NCBI GenBank assembly: GCA_910585945.1
Contig: CAJUHZ010000005.1
Coordinates: forward strand, 71,563 to 135,562
DNA from: an uncultured Bilophila sp.
Lineage (GTDB): Bacteria > Desulfobacterota > Desulfovibrionia > Desulfovibrionales > Desulfovibrionaceae
Length of the DNA stretch: 64,000 bases
Direction: 5' to 3'
The notes below the pieces were generated by a model. The model saw only the letters and a list, made by a program, of their open reading frames with translations. It did not search any database and had not been told where the DNA came from. A program made the translations under genes and the position numbers. Positions 7,837-17,363 of this stretch are shown here, in pieces (positions within the stretch are counted from its first letter, which is position 1; each line of letters starts with the position of its first letter).

Positions 7837-10086
7837 TTATCTGTAATACAGATTTCTGCCGCCCATGGTGAGCAAAACCTGTTTCAAATTCACGCGAGCC
7901 TCGCGCCGATCCCAAACGCCCTGGATGTGCCCCCGCGCCAGAGCCTTGTATGCGCCGTGGTAGTGGGGAGCCATATCCATGCCCGTGGTTTCCTTGATCA
8001 CGCCCGGCCCGGCAAAGCCGAGGTTCGAGGAACGCATGGCATACTGGTAGGGTGAACAGCCAAGAAAACTGGCTACCGGCCCGGCGTAGGAATTGGTGTC
8101 GTACAGGACTGTGTACAACCCGCCGGAATTGATGTAACGCCGCACGGCCACAGTGCATCGGGGCATCTGAATGACGCCGTGCGTCCCCTCCTGAATGCGG
8201 ATGCCGGCTGTCCCGTGCACATAGGCAAGAAAGGGGTACCGCTTTTTGGCGGCGCGCTCGGACGCTTCCACAAACTTTGTCCCTTCCGCCGCCCCCACGG
8301 AACCTCCGCGGAAACTGGCGACCAGCATGGCCACGATCATCTTGATGCCGTCCAGCCGTGCCTCAAAGGTGATGCAACCGCTCTTCAGGCCCGTCCGCTC
8401 ACGCGCCTTGGACAGGTATTCGTCCAATCCTTCAAAGTGCAGAGGATTGGTCGCCTCCACTTCGGTATTGAATTCACGTACCGATCCCTCGTCAAAAACA
8501 TTTTTCACAAACCATTGGTATTCCATGGGGAAATGATGGCCACAGCTTGTACACACGCCCGCGAATTCCCCAAACAAATCCGGCGCCCACAGATCCAGAC
8601 AGCCGTGCGTGGCCGCATTGGGACAGGTGACAGCCCGATCCTCCTTGGCGCGCGGGCTGACATACGCCCATTCCCCCTTGCGAGATTCATTTTCATCCCA
8701 GTCGGAAAGCGTCGTCAGTTCCCGCACCACGGCTTCCTCAACTCTGGGACGTTCCTGCCGCACTCCGCCGAAGGGAGCAAGAAAACGTCGCTTGAGCAGA
8801 TGGAATTCGGAAACGACTTCGTCCATGATCGAACTGATCTTGCGCTGGTGCTTGGTAATGAGCGCGTATTTGACACGAGCGAAAAGACTTGCCCAGGACT
8901 CGCGCACGCTGTTGCGCAGCTTGTTCAGGAAGGGCCGCCGATCAAGACACGCGCCCTTGGAAAGCTTGAGAAATTTTTTCTGTCGCCGGGCCACCAGACG
9001 TTCGCGCGCCGCCGGACTCAGATCCCAGCGCACATACGTTTCATCCAGATTGATGTCGTCGCGCTCAAGACGGCGGAGCAACAGGCTCCGGAACATCCCA
9101 AGCCCCCGCACGGAGAGCACCGTTTCATCGGTGGCGCGGATCACTTCATGACGCAAAGTGCGGAAAAAGTCGTAATGCCACGGACGCGCGCCCAGCACAG
9201 GTTCCTGAATCACCCTGTCGATATAACCGAACTGGAGATTGTCCTGGGCGGTGATGTGCAATTGCGTGGCGCAAAACTCCACCAGTTCCGGCGTGGCCCG
9301 CTGACCGCCTCCCCGCAGACGTCCCTGAATGGCGGCCGCCCCCTCCGGAGAGATGACCGAATAGTAGCCATGCGACATCATGAGCCGCCGGTCGCCGAGG
9401 GAAACCGCCTCTGCCCCGCCGGATCCCCCTTCCGAAATCGTGACGATCATGGGCACGGTCAGGCCGGCCATTTCATACAGGTTACGGGCGATCTGCTGGG
9501 CCGCGCCCGGAGTGTCCTCAATGGGGAAGGAGCCGGGGGTAAACACAAAGGTATGGATCGGAATACCCTCCGTTTCCGCCACCTTCATGTAGTGCATGGC
9601 CTTGAAATTGCCCCAGGGAGAGGCCGATCCGCCGTTGCGGAATTCTTCCCCATGCCCCTTTTCCTGCCCGATGACCATGACAAGCTGGCTGTATGTCTTC
9701 TTGCCGCGCCGCCGGGTGATGGTGGCGCGAGCGATCAACATGCCCGGATCGATGCTGTGCTCGCCCTGGCCACCGATCTCGGTAAAATTGTCATAGACAT
9801 TTTCAAGGATATCGCGCAGGCAGATGCGCTGGGGGTGACGCACGATGCGCACCTTGTCCATGGGTTGCAGCTCGCCCTCAAGCTTGCGCTCCATGAAAAC
9901 AAACAACTCTTCCAGAGTGGTCAGTTCCGCCTCGGGATCATTCTGCACGCCTTCGCTGGCGCGCCGGAAAAACTCGCTCAGGCGGTTGTGCAGAAGATCG
10001 ATGCTTTCCGGATGCTTGCCCGCAAAAATATCCCGAATGTAATTCAGACGCTCGGAAAGATGATGTGCTCTTTTTTCAATATCCAT
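7837..10086 (-). CDS. acetyl-CoA carboxylase carboxyltransferase, AccA-AccD fusion
   Basis: This transfers the carboxyl group from carboxybiotin to acetyl-CoA to give malonyl-CoA, the first step of fatty acid synthesis. The 749-residue chain joins both carboxyltransferase subunits. Residues about 1-330 are AccA-like ('IGQEKGHG' 139-146, 'TISEGGSGGAEAVSLGDR' 216-233). Residues about 470-749 are AccD-like, with a zinc-ribbon Cys set C488, C496, C512, C515 and the 'GGSVGAAEGTKF' and 'MPRCTVAVRRYINSGGLY' crotonase-fold segments. In E. coli these are two genes, and the first zinc pair is CxxC rather than Cx7C. A linker of about 140 residues joins the halves. Upstream is biotin carboxylase; 120 bases downstream is the biotinyl-like protein. 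Confidence 0.95.
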   Translation of the reverse strand: MDIEKRAHHLSERLNYIRDIFAGKHPESIDLLHNRLSEFFRRASEGVQNDPEAELTTLEELFVFMERKLEGELQPMDKVRIVRHPQRICLRDILENVYDNFTEIGGQGEHSIDPGMLIARATITRRRGKKTYSQLVMVIGQEKGHGEEFRNGGSASPWGNFKAMHYMKVAETEGIPIHTFVFTPGSFPIEDTPGAAQQIARNLYEMAGLTVPMIVTISEGGSGGAEAVSLGDRRLMMSHGYYSVISPEGAAAIQGRLRGGGQRATPELVEFCATQLHITAQDNLQFGYIDRVIQEPVLGARPWHYDFFRTLRHEVIRATDETVLSVRGLGMFRSLLLRRLERDDINLDETYVRWDLSPAARERLVARRQKKFLKLSKGACLDRRPFLNKLRNSVRESWASLFARVKYALITKHQRKISSIMDEVVSEFHLLKRRFLAPFGGVRQERPRVEEAVVRELTTLSDWDENESRKGEWAYVSPRAKEDRAVTCPNAATHGCLDLWAPDLFGEFAGVCTSCGHHFPMEYQWFVKNVFDEGSVREFNTEVEATNPLHFEGLDEYLSKARERTGLKSGCITFEARLDGIKMIVAMLVASFRGGSVGAAEGTKFVEASERAAKKRYPFLAYVHGTAGIRIQEGTHGVIQMPRCTVAVRRYINSGGLYTVLYDTNSYAGPVASFLGCSPYQYAMRSSNLGFAGPGVIKETTGMDMAPHYHGAYKALARGHIQGVWDRREARVNLKQVLLTMGGRNLYYR

Positions 10087-10182
10087 ACCGTGTACCCATC
10101 AGCATCGGGCAAAAGCGCCGGAAAACGGAAGTGCACCCGTTTTTCACGCGAACGCCCTGAAATGTTTGCACCATCCAAGGCG

Positions 10183-11607
10183 TTAAAAGCGCAGGATACG
10201 ATCCGTATTGGTCCGCAAAAACCTGATATTGGACTTCAGTTCGTCGCCAAGCTGGTTCTGGCCTTCCAGCGTGAGTTCGTCCAAAAACTGGGCGCCCCGC
10301 TGTTTGGCCTGTTCCAGATTTTCACCCCAGACAATGGCCAGGGCCAGGTTGGGATCGAATTCCGTAGGGATCTCGTACGACTCTTCCGTGGGAACATGCG
10401 TGTGCAGGGTCAGCCAGGGATGCTCGGGCCAGCCGAAGGCGTCGATCCGCCCCACCCAGGGGGTAAAGCGATTGTCCGGATCTTCAGCGATAAGCCGGTA
10501 CTCAATGCCGACGCCGGCAAAAGAGATGTCTTCCTGCGTATAGCCAAGCGGCTCCCCAAGGCCGATACGGATCTGTTCGGCCACAAGATCCACGCCGCCT
10601 TCGCCCCGTACAGAGGAAATACGCGCCGAAACGCCGTTTTCCACCTGAATGCGGGTATTGACCTCCATCAGAAAGGGGCTTCCGTCTCTGGTGACAATCC
10701 ATTCCCACGTTCCCACATTGTCATAACCGACCTTGCGGGCCATGGCCAGGGAATGCTCGGTGATGTCGTTAAGGAGTTTGGCGGCATCGAAGTCATAATG
10801 GATGGAAGAAGGATCAAAACCCGGAGCGACTTCAATGCGCTTTTGCAGCCCCGTGGATTGAATGGAACAGTTGCGGGTGCCGAAATGCACCGGATTTTTA
10901 CCGCTTCTGTCGGAGACGATCTGAACTTCAAGATGGTTGAAATCACGGATGCGCTGCTCGATCAGCACACCCTCGTCCTTGAACTGACGCAACGCGTAAT
11001 TGCGGATACGCCGATACACGGAACGAAACTGATCGATATCGTAAACTTCCTCAATGCCCATGCCACCGCCGCCAGCCGATGCCTTGACAAGAACAAGAGG
11101 CCGGCTGACGCCCTGCTGGATCTGGAAATCGAACAGGCTCCGCGCCACCTTTTCGGCTTCCATCTCGTCGTAGATCGGGCGGTCCGAACCGGGCACGGTA
11201 GGCACGCCAAGTCCGCGGGCCAGACGCTTGGTGTTGATCTTGTCTCCCAGGTCGCGGATGACCCGCCAGGAAGGCCCGATAAAAAGCAGTTTGCGTTCCC
11301 GCGTCGTGACCCGGCGGGCGAAGCGGAAATCTTCAGCAAAAAAGCCATACCCCGGATGAATGGCCGTGGCCCCGGCTTCGTCCGCCACAGACAGAATTTC
11401 ATTGGCATCGTGGTACGAAGCAACGCGGAACAATGACTTTTCGCCCCCCGATTCCCGCGCGATGCGCACATGGCCGGAAGCGGCGTCCTCGCCCGTATAC
11501 ACGCACACGAAATCCACACCAAGCTTGCGGCAGGCCTGGACAATACGCACGGCGATCTCGCCCCGGTTGGCAATAAGAACCTTATGTTCTTTTCTCTCTA
11601 CCGTCAT
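10183..11607 (-). CDS. accC: biotin carboxylase
   Basis: This is the ATP-grasp subunit of acetyl-CoA carboxylase and carboxylates biotin with bicarbonate and ATP. The 474-residue protein has the N-terminal 'VLIANRGEIAVRIVQACRKL', the glycine-rich ATP loop 'KASAGGGGMGI', and the catalytic strand 'FLMEVNTRIQVEN'. The usual Glu-His after 'RIQV' reads Glu-Asn here, a small departure from E. coli AccC. A longer open frame exists, but ATG 11607 has GAGG six bases upstream and is where the family begins. It lies 96 bases upstream of the AccA-AccD fusion in the same direction, so the genes form one operon. Confidence 0.93.
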   Translation of the reverse strand: MTVERKEHKVLIANRGEIAVRIVQACRKLGVDFVCVYTGEDAASGHVRIARESGGEKSLFRVASYHDANEILSVADEAGATAIHPGYGFFAEDFRFARRVTTRERKLLFIGPSWRVIRDLGDKINTKRLARGLGVPTVPGSDRPIYDEMEAEKVARSLFDFQIQQGVSRPLVLVKASAGGGGMGIEEVYDIDQFRSVYRRIRNYALRQFKDEGVLIEQRIRDFNHLEVQIVSDRSGKNPVHFGTRNCSIQSTGLQKRIEVAPGFDPSSIHYDFDAAKLLNDITEHSLAMARKVGYDNVGTWEWIVTRDGSPFLMEVNTRIQVENGVSARISSVRGEGGVDLVAEQIRIGLGEPLGYTQEDISFAGVGIEYRLIAEDPDNRFTPWVGRIDAFGWPEHPWLTLHTHVPTEESYEIPTEFDPNLALAIVWGENLEQAKQRGAQFLDELTLEGQNQLGDELKSNIRFLRTNTDRILRF

Positions 11608-11760
11608 GATACCTCGTCCTGGAGCATTTTGTCTGTAAGGCTTGCCAGAAGCCGTCTGGCTATGTCCTGAAAGTCGTTCACATGTGGGGAATCCACTCCG
11701 CCCACAATAGCGAAAAATCGGAAGAAGTCCAGAAAGTGTTCGCCAATGCGGCCCAACAGG

Positions 11761-11790
11761 CGGGGCAACCCGTAGCCACGGGCCGCCCCG
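11761..11790 (-). terminator. hairpin after secF
   Basis: CGGGGC (11761-11766) pairs with GCCCCG (11785-11790), and CCCGT (69-73) with ACGGG (78-82), giving a long GC-rich stem just after the secF stop. There is no T-run. It would separate secDF transcription from the acetyl-CoA carboxylase operon. Confidence 0.5.
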
Positions 11791-11802
11791 AACCCTCAAG
11801 CC

Positions 11803-12909
11803 CTATACAACGCCATGTTCGCCCGGGCGTTCGTAGCTTTCCGTCCTGACCATCAGATAGCGTTCCGTATCGCCGAACGCCAGCAGGATCGGAGCGGAAA
11901 CAAAAATGGTGGAAAACGTGCCGACAAACACGCCGATGGTCATGGTCAGGGCAAAGTCGTGAATGGCTCCGCCGCCGAGTACAAGCAGACTTACTGTGGC
12001 AAGCAACGTGGTGAACGAGGTCATGATCGTACGCCCAAGCGTCTGGTTTACGCTCTGGTTGATGAGCGCGCCAAGCGCTGGCGGCGTCTTGGTCGACTGA
12101 CGGACCAGGTTTTCGCGGATGCGGTCGTACACAATGATCGTGTCGTTCAGGGAGTAGCCAACCAGCGTCAGCAAGGCGGCGATGATGTTCAGGTCAAATT
12201 CCTTGCCGAGCAGAGTCAGCAGCCCCACAGTGACAAGCACGTCATGCAGCAGACCGACAATGGCGCCAAGGGCGAAATTCAGGCGCAGCTTCCAGCACAG
12301 CACAAGCGTCAGAAGCAAAGCGGCGCATACGCGAGGCGCCATGCCAAGACCGGACAATCCCGTAACGTACATGGCTCCGCCAAGCGCCGCCGCCATGATC
12401 GCCGCGATCATCCAGCGGTGCTCGAACCGTCCGGAAATGTACACGGTGATCAGCAGGATAGCATAATACAGCGCCTCCAGGGCCGCATTGCGCAGATCCG
12501 CGCCAACTTTGGGGCCGACCATCTCAAGCCGCTGGATGACGGCCGTGTTCCCGGCAAAAGCGCTCTGCAGGGCGGAGAGCACGCCCTCCCGAATGCTTTC
12601 GCCCGTCATGCCGGACGGCGGCGAAAAGCGGACAAGATAATCGCGCCCGTCTTCTCCGTAACGCTGCACGGCAAGTCCCGGCAAATTCATGCCGGAAAAG
12701 GCGTTCTTGATCGCCTCATCGTCCACGGGGCTGGCGAACTGCAATTGAACGGCAGCGCCCCCGGCGAAGTCGACGCCGTACCTCAAGCCTCCGTTCAACA
12801 GCACCGCCACGAGGCTGAGCAACATGAGGATGGCGGACACAAGATAGCCAAGGCGGCGTTTGCCCACAAAATCAAAATGCGTGTCCCCATGAAAAAGATG
12901 TATGCTCAT
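11803..12909 (-). CDS. secF: protein translocase subunit SecF
   Basis: With SecD and YajC this uses the proton motive force to help SecYEG export proteins. It has six predicted membrane segments: one near residues 17-37, a periplasmic domain, then five packed at the C terminus ('LNIIAALLTLVGYSLNDTIIVYDRIRE' is the conserved SecF D4/D5 motif). The length of 368 residues fits the family. Two ATGs are in frame; the second (12909) is chosen because AGGGG lies nine bases before it but touches the first (12918). It follows secD by 12 bases. Confidence 0.96.
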   Translation of the reverse strand: MSIHLFHGDTHFDFVGKRRLGYLVSAILMLLSLVAVLLNGGLRYGVDFAGGAAVQLQFASPVDDEAIKNAFSGMNLPGLAVQRYGEDGRDYLVRFSPPSGMTGESIREGVLSALQSAFAGNTAVIQRLEMVGPKVGADLRNAALEALYYAILLITVYISGRFEHRWMIAAIMAAALGGAMYVTGLSGLGMAPRVCAALLLTLVLCWKLRLNFALGAIVGLLHDVLVTVGLLTLLGKEFDLNIIAALLTLVGYSLNDTIIVYDRIRENLVRQSTKTPPALGALINQSVNQTLGRTIMTSFTTLLATVSLLVLGGGAIHDFALTMTIGVFVGTFSTIFVSAPILLAFGDTERYLMVRTESYERPGEHGVV

Positions 12910-12921
12910 TGGAAACATCCC

Positions 12922-14526
12922 CTATATGGAAAGGCTCTTGCCGTTGTTGCCGCGCATCCACAGGCCAAACAGCGTGCGGGACACGAAAATCGCCGTATAC
13001 ATCGAAGCCAGGATGCCAAGGGTCAGGGTCACGGCAAAGCCCCGTACCGGCCCGGTGCCGAACTGGTACAAAATGGCCGCGGCAATAATGGTGGTGAGGT
13101 TGGAGTCGGTGATGGAGACCGCCGCGCGATCGAAACCGGCAGCCACGGCAGCCGCCGGTTTCATGCCCAGGCGCATCTCTTCCCGAATACGCTCAAAGAT
13201 AAGCACGTTGGCGTCCACGGACATGCCGATCGTCAACACAATGCCGGCAATGCCCGGCAAGGTCAGCGTCGCTCCGAAGCCGGCCAGGCCAGCCATGAGC
13301 AAAAGCATGGTATACGCCAGCATGGCGTCGGCCAAAAGCCCGGCCAGACCATAATACAGGGGCATGATCACAATGACCGCAAGCCCGCCGACGACTGCGG
13401 CGATCATGCCGCTGCGGATGGAATCCGCGCCGAGCGACGGCCCGACAGTCCGTTCCTCAAGCACGGTGACAGGCGCGGGCAGAGAGCCGGCACGCAGGAC
13501 AATGGCGAGATCCTGCGCCTCGTTGGGCGTGAAATGCCCGGTGATGCTCGCCTGTCCTCCTCCGATGCGATCCTTGATCGCAGGCGCGCTGTGCACCTTC
13601 CCGTCAAGCACGATGGCCATGCGCTGGCCAATATGCTCACCGGTGACGCGTTCAAAGGTCGCCGCGCCGCGCGGGTTGAAACTCAGGGAGACGCTCGGCT
13701 GGTTGTCGCGCCCGTCAAAAGTGGGGCGGGCGTCCGAAACGTCTTCCCCGGTCATCAGCGGTTCCACATCTAACGGGAGGGAGCGCTCGACAACGCTGCC
13801 GTCCGCCCGGATCGTCACTTCAGGAAAAAGCGCCACTCCCGGCGGCAAAATGCCGTTCGGGTCCACATCATCACGCACCAGATGGAAAGTGAGCTGTGCG
13901 GTCTGCCCCACAAGGTGAACGGCACGCTCCGAATCGGTCAGCCCGGGAAGCTGGATCTGGATGCGGAAATCGGCCTGCTTGCGAATGTCCGGCTCCGCAA
14001 CCCCGAACTGATCGATTCGGTTGCGGATGGTGCGCACGGCCTGATCAAGGGCCATGTCCTCAATCTCTTTTCGGGCGGCATCCGTAAAGACGGCAAAGTA
14101 ACGCAATCCGGGCGTCTGCCCCGCCCCGCCGACGGGCATGGCCACAGGGGACGCGACAGCGAGCCGCGGAAAATCTTTCGCCAGCAGCGCCTCAAGATCG
14201 GCCTGCTGCGTGGCGCGAGGGAGCAAAAATTCCAGACGATTGTCGGGAGCAAGGCGAGGCCGCAACACGGTAATCCCTTTCTCCGAAGCGCGCGCCCGGA
14301 TTTCCTGCCCGGTGATGGAAAGGGCGTTGGTCACGGCCTTTTCCACCTCCACACCGAGCGTCAGGTGCATCCCTCCTTTCAGATCAAGACCAAGGCTGAT
14401 CTTCGCATCGGGCAAAAAACGCGCCAGCGGTGAAGATTCAACCCCGGGCAGGCTGGGGAGCACATACGCCACCCCTGCGACCAGCACCAACAGCGAGACG
14501 ACTATGCGCCAAGTCAGGGCTTTCAT
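12922..14526 (-). CDS. secD: protein translocase subunit SecD
   Basis: This is the partner of SecF in the accessory Sec translocon. The 534-residue protein has an N-terminal membrane segment, the 'GLDLKGGMHLTLGVEVEKAV' start of the periplasmic P1 domain, 'TIRNRIDQFGVAEPDIRKQ' and, at the C-terminal membrane block, 'GIVLTIGMSVDANVLIFERIREE' with the conserved Asp of the proton path. The open frame extends upstream, but ATG 14526 (MKALTWR...) has AGGAA upstream and starts directly at the first membrane segment. It is followed closely by secF and preceded by yajC with a 153-base gap that holds a hairpin. Confidence 0.97.
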   Translation of the reverse strand: MKALTWRIVVSLLVLVAGVAYVLPSLPGVESSPLARFLPDAKISLGLDLKGGMHLTLGVEVEKAVTNALSITGQEIRARASEKGITVLRPRLAPDNRLEFLLPRATQQADLEALLAKDFPRLAVASPVAMPVGGAGQTPGLRYFAVFTDAARKEIEDMALDQAVRTIRNRIDQFGVAEPDIRKQADFRIQIQLPGLTDSERAVHLVGQTAQLTFHLVRDDVDPNGILPPGVALFPEVTIRADGSVVERSLPLDVEPLMTGEDVSDARPTFDGRDNQPSVSLSFNPRGAATFERVTGEHIGQRMAIVLDGKVHSAPAIKDRIGGGQASITGHFTPNEAQDLAIVLRAGSLPAPVTVLEERTVGPSLGADSIRSGMIAAVVGGLAVIVIMPLYYGLAGLLADAMLAYTMLLLMAGLAGFGATLTLPGIAGIVLTIGMSVDANVLIFERIREEMRLGMKPAAAVAAGFDRAAVSITDSNLTTIIAAAILYQFGTGPVRGFAVTLTLGILASMYTAIFVSRTLFGLWMRGNNGKSLSI

Positions 14527-14615
14527 CAAAATGCATTCCTTATCTGAATCTGCGTCTCCATGCGCGCTCAACGCCACGCCGACATGCATGGCCAGAACCG
14601 GGCATAGCCGTTCCC

Positions 14616-14641
14616 TTCACGCCCGATCGTCCGGGTGTGAA
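14616..14641 (-). other. 10-bp hairpin between yajC and secD
   Basis: TTCACGCCCG (14616-14625) pairs with CGGGTGTGAA (14632-14641), with one G-T wobble. It has no T-run. It may be an RNA-processing or attenuation element setting yajC against secDF levels. The bases next to it (14640-14662) weakly resemble the R1 repeat. Confidence 0.4.
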
Positions 14642-14679
14642 GAAAACGGCTTGCAACAGCGAAAACGTGTGCAACCGAG

Positions 14680-15036
14680 CTACTTGTCGTCCTTGCCGTT
14701 TTTGGATTCCCGGGCGACTTTCGACTCCGTAAGCCCCACCACATAGGAACGGGCAAGGTTCACAGTCGTGCCCCCAAGATCAAGCGTGAGAATGTCGCCG
14801 TCCATGTCCACAATACGCCCGACAAGTCCGCCCGTGGTCAACACCTGATCGCCCTTCTTCAGGGCATCCAGCATGGCCTTGTGTTGCTTGGCGCGCTTTT
14901 GTTGCGGGCGAATAAGCAGAAAATAGAAAATCGCCAGCATCGCAAGCAGCGGAACAAACTGCATGAAGGCTTCCGGCCCTCCGGCCGCGCCGCTTCCTCC
15001 GGCGGAACCCATGGCATGAGCTATTGAAACAAACAT
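14680..15036 (-). CDS. yajC: Sec translocon accessory protein YajC
   Basis: A 118-residue inner-membrane protein that joins SecDF. It has one membrane segment ('FVPLLAMLAIFYFLLIRPQQKRAKQHK', the YajC signature), then a small soluble domain ('ALKKGDQVLTTGGLVGRIVDMDGDILTLDLG'). ATG 15036 is preceded by GGAGAGGAGG at the right distance, so the longer open frame is not used. Gene order yajC-secD-secF is the usual one. Confidence 0.96.
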   Translation of the reverse strand: MFVSIAHAMGSAGGSGAAGGPEAFMQFVPLLAMLAIFYFLLIRPQQKRAKQHKAMLDALKKGDQVLTTGGLVGRIVDMDGDILTLDLGGTTVNLARSYVVGLTESKVARESKNGKDDK

Positions 15037-15132
15037 GAGGCCTCCTCTCCTGATTTCGATTGAAGGTGGGAGGCTAGCATACTCCCCGAAAAAAACCAAC
15101 TGCAAAGCGGGGGTTCTCACTCCCCCGTCTCG

Positions 15133-15777
15133 TCACCCCCGGCGGCGGCGCATCTGATCGCGCCAGGCCTCCAGCAGGGCCGCCGCGTCGCAAGCGCCCG
15201 CATCCGATCCCGCGGCGGCGTCCGCCGACTGTAAAGGAGAGAGCCATGCATCCGGCCTCCCCCCGCCCCCCTGTCCTGATCCGTGCGCGCCCGGGGCGCG
15301 CTCCGCCACAGGGCTGCACGGCTGACGCCGGTGCAGGGCGTCGGCGCGTTCCCCGGCAGACATTGGCGCCATTCCTTCGGCCGTCAGGACGATCTCGCCC
15401 TGACCCGTCCCCGACAATCCGGCCGGATCGGGCAACGGGACGCGCGCCAGCATCGGGCCGTCCGGCCCAAGCAGGGCGACGCTGACTTCATCCAGATCCT
15501 TGCTCACCACCAGCACACGCCCGTGCACGCCCTCCACAGTCAGCTCCGCCATCTCCGCGCAGAGCAGGCGGAAATCCTCGGGACTCCAATCAGTAAAGGC
15601 GCACTGGACGCGAAGGGAATCGCTGACGGAAACAAAATCAATATGCTTTCCGCCGCACGACTCCAGGATCTCTCCCATGCGGGTCTCAAGCGTCGTTTCC
15701 CGCTCCAGCACTTCTTCATAGGTCAGTTCGCTGTCGTAAACCAGCGTGCAAAAACACTCGTACCGAAAATGCGCCAT
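15133..15777 (-). CDS. unknown protein with disordered C terminus
   Basis: A 214-residue protein. The first 130 residues look folded ('MAHFRYECFCTLVYDSELTYEEVL', 'HIDFVSVSDSLRVQCAFTDW'). The rest is Gly/Ala/Arg/Pro-rich with no structure that I can name. No signal peptide or membrane segment is visible. ATG 15777 has GAGGAGGGG six bases upstream, a strong ribosome site. It lies about 100 bases upstream of yajC on the same strand, so it may be the first gene of the Sec operon. I do not recognise the family. Confidence 0.7.
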   Translation of the reverse strand: MAHFRYECFCTLVYDSELTYEEVLERETTLETRMGEILESCGGKHIDFVSVSDSLRVQCAFTDWSPEDFRLLCAEMAELTVEGVHGRVLVVSKDLDEVSVALLGPDGPMLARVPLPDPAGLSGTGQGEIVLTAEGMAPMSAGERADALHRRQPCSPVAERAPGAHGSGQGGGGRPDAWLSPLQSADAAAGSDAGACDAAALLEAWRDQMRRRRG

Positions 15778-16345
15778 GTCCCCTCCTCAAGCATGATCGC
15801 CAGGCGGGACATACGCTTCCGCCCCGTCGGACACGTCCGCCGGACGTTTGGTCCGTTCCACGGGATTCCACCGCTCCGGCGACACCATGCCTCTATTTCG
15901 CTCTTGCCGCGGTCTTCGTCAAGCCGCGCCGGGCGTGTCCGGACTCAGGCACGGAACGGCCAGCATCACACAGGGCGCATCCATTTCTTGCCACCCTGCA
16001 AAATTGCCGGCTTTTTCCACGCGGCGATCTTGCGAGCCCCGGCTGGAACCCTCAAGCACTGCATCAAGGTTGATCTCTCCGACAAGGACTGTCCGCGCTT
16101 TGCCGGTATGCGGTCTAAAATACCGAAACCGTTTTTTCCATTCATGGCCGGTTCTGTCCCGCTGCAAACGCGCGGGGCAAAGCCGGCTCCGCCGTTCCAC
16201 GCGTTCCTTCCGCCTGCCGAAACTTTTTATCATCGCAAAATCATTTTTGTTTTTCCGGCAATGGGTACACTGGAGAAGAGTGAAAAGCCCCGCCCCGTGC
16301 AAAAGCGTTTTCACCTCCCTTCCCTTCTTCAAAAGGAGTGTTTCC
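15778..16345. other. 568-base divergent intergenic region
   Basis: This lies between the divergent unknown gene (minus) and the esterase (plus), so promoters for both should be here. I see no strong consensus pair, no repeat copy and no supported gene; the open frames through it are extensions of the flanking genes. Confidence 0.5.
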
Positions 16346-17341
16346 ATGGGACTGTTTTCAAGCGAAAAGCCGTTTCTGACGCCTGACACGCAAAACTTTA
16401 TTGATACGCTCGAAGCCAGGGGCGATCCGCCCCTGAGCAGCCTCACGCCGGAGGAAGCGCGAAAAGTTCTGGCCGACGCCCAGGCCAACCCTCATGACAT
16501 GCCCGCCGCCGACATCACCGACATCGAATTGCCTGTCGGCCCCACAGGGAGTGTTTCCGTTCGTTTTGTACGGCCACAGGGCGTAACGGAAAAACTTCCC
16601 ATCATTCTGTACATCCACGGCGGCGGCTGGGTCATGGGCGACAGGCACACCCATGAACGCCTGGTGCGCGAACTTGCCGCAGGTTCCGGGGCGGCTGTCG
16701 TTTTTCCGGAATATACGCCGTCTCCGGAAGCGCAATACCCGGTCCCGATAGAACAGGTGTACGCCGTGCTCGGCCATGTAGCCGCCCATGCGGATCAATA
16801 TGATCTGGATCCCTCCCGCATCGCTGTGGCGGGGGACAGCGTGGGCGGCAACATGGCGGCGGTGACGGCGCTGCTCGTCAAAGAACGCGGCGGCCCCAAG
16901 CTGGCCTTTCAGCTTTTGCTCTACCCCGTGACCGACGCGGATTTCAGCACCGCCTCGTACAAGACATTCACATCCGGCCCGTGGCTGACGCGCGAGTCCA
17001 TGCGTTGGTTCTGGGACGCCTATCTGCCCGACGAGCACCGGCGCGAGGAAGCCACAGCCTCTCCCCTGCATGCCGAAAACGAGCGTCTGCGCGGCCTGCC
17101 GCCCGCATTGATCATCACCGGAGAAAATGACGTGCTGCGCGACGAGGGAGAAGCCTACGCCAGAAAGCTCATGGCCGCCGGCGTTCCCACCGCATGTGTG
17201 CGTTACCTTGCCACGCAGCACGACTTTTTGATGCTCAACGCGCTGGCGCACACCATGCCCGCGCGCGTCGCCCTGCGTCAAATCTGCGGAGCGCTCTCCG
17301 ACGCCCTGCACACCCGGCCGAAGCGCGATCCGCAAGCGTAG
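16346..17341 (+). CDS. alpha/beta hydrolase, hormone-sensitive-lipase (esterase family IV) type
   Basis: A 331-residue carboxylesterase-like enzyme. It has the oxyanion motif HGGG (91-94), the nucleophile elbow GDSVGG (163-168, Ser165), a C-terminal acid in 'GENDVLRDEGE' and a catalytic His in 'ATQHDF', completing the triad. It would hydrolyse short acyl esters; the natural substrate is unknown. ATG 16346 has AAAAGGAG seven to eight bases upstream and gives the normal family length, so a longer open frame from 15848 is not used. No signal peptide is seen. It stands alone on the plus strand between two minus-strand operons. Confidence 0.93.
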   Translation: MGLFSSEKPFLTPDTQNFIDTLEARGDPPLSSLTPEEARKVLADAQANPHDMPAADITDIELPVGPTGSVSVRFVRPQGVTEKLPIILYIHGGGWVMGDRHTHERLVRELAAGSGAAVVFPEYTPSPEAQYPVPIEQVYAVLGHVAAHADQYDLDPSRIAVAGDSVGGNMAAVTALLVKERGGPKLAFQLLLYPVTDADFSTASYKTFTSGPWLTRESMRWFWDAYLPDEHRREEATASPLHAENERLRGLPPALIITGENDVLRDEGEAYARKLMAAGVPTACVRYLATQHDFLMLNALAHTMPARVALRQICGALSDALHTRPKRDPQA

Positions 17342-17363
17342 CGCCTGACGGAATGATCTGCGT

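Noticed and set aside
8179..11436. Very long open frame (1085 codons) opposite the acetyl-CoA carboxylase genes
   Set aside because: Both strands are open because the DNA is GC-rich. The opposite strand carries clear AccA-AccD and biotin carboxylase motifs, and this frame has none and spans two genes.
11815..13773. 652-codon frame opposite secF and secD
   Set aside because: Antisense shadow of the codon bias; the secD/secF motifs on the other strand are unambiguous.
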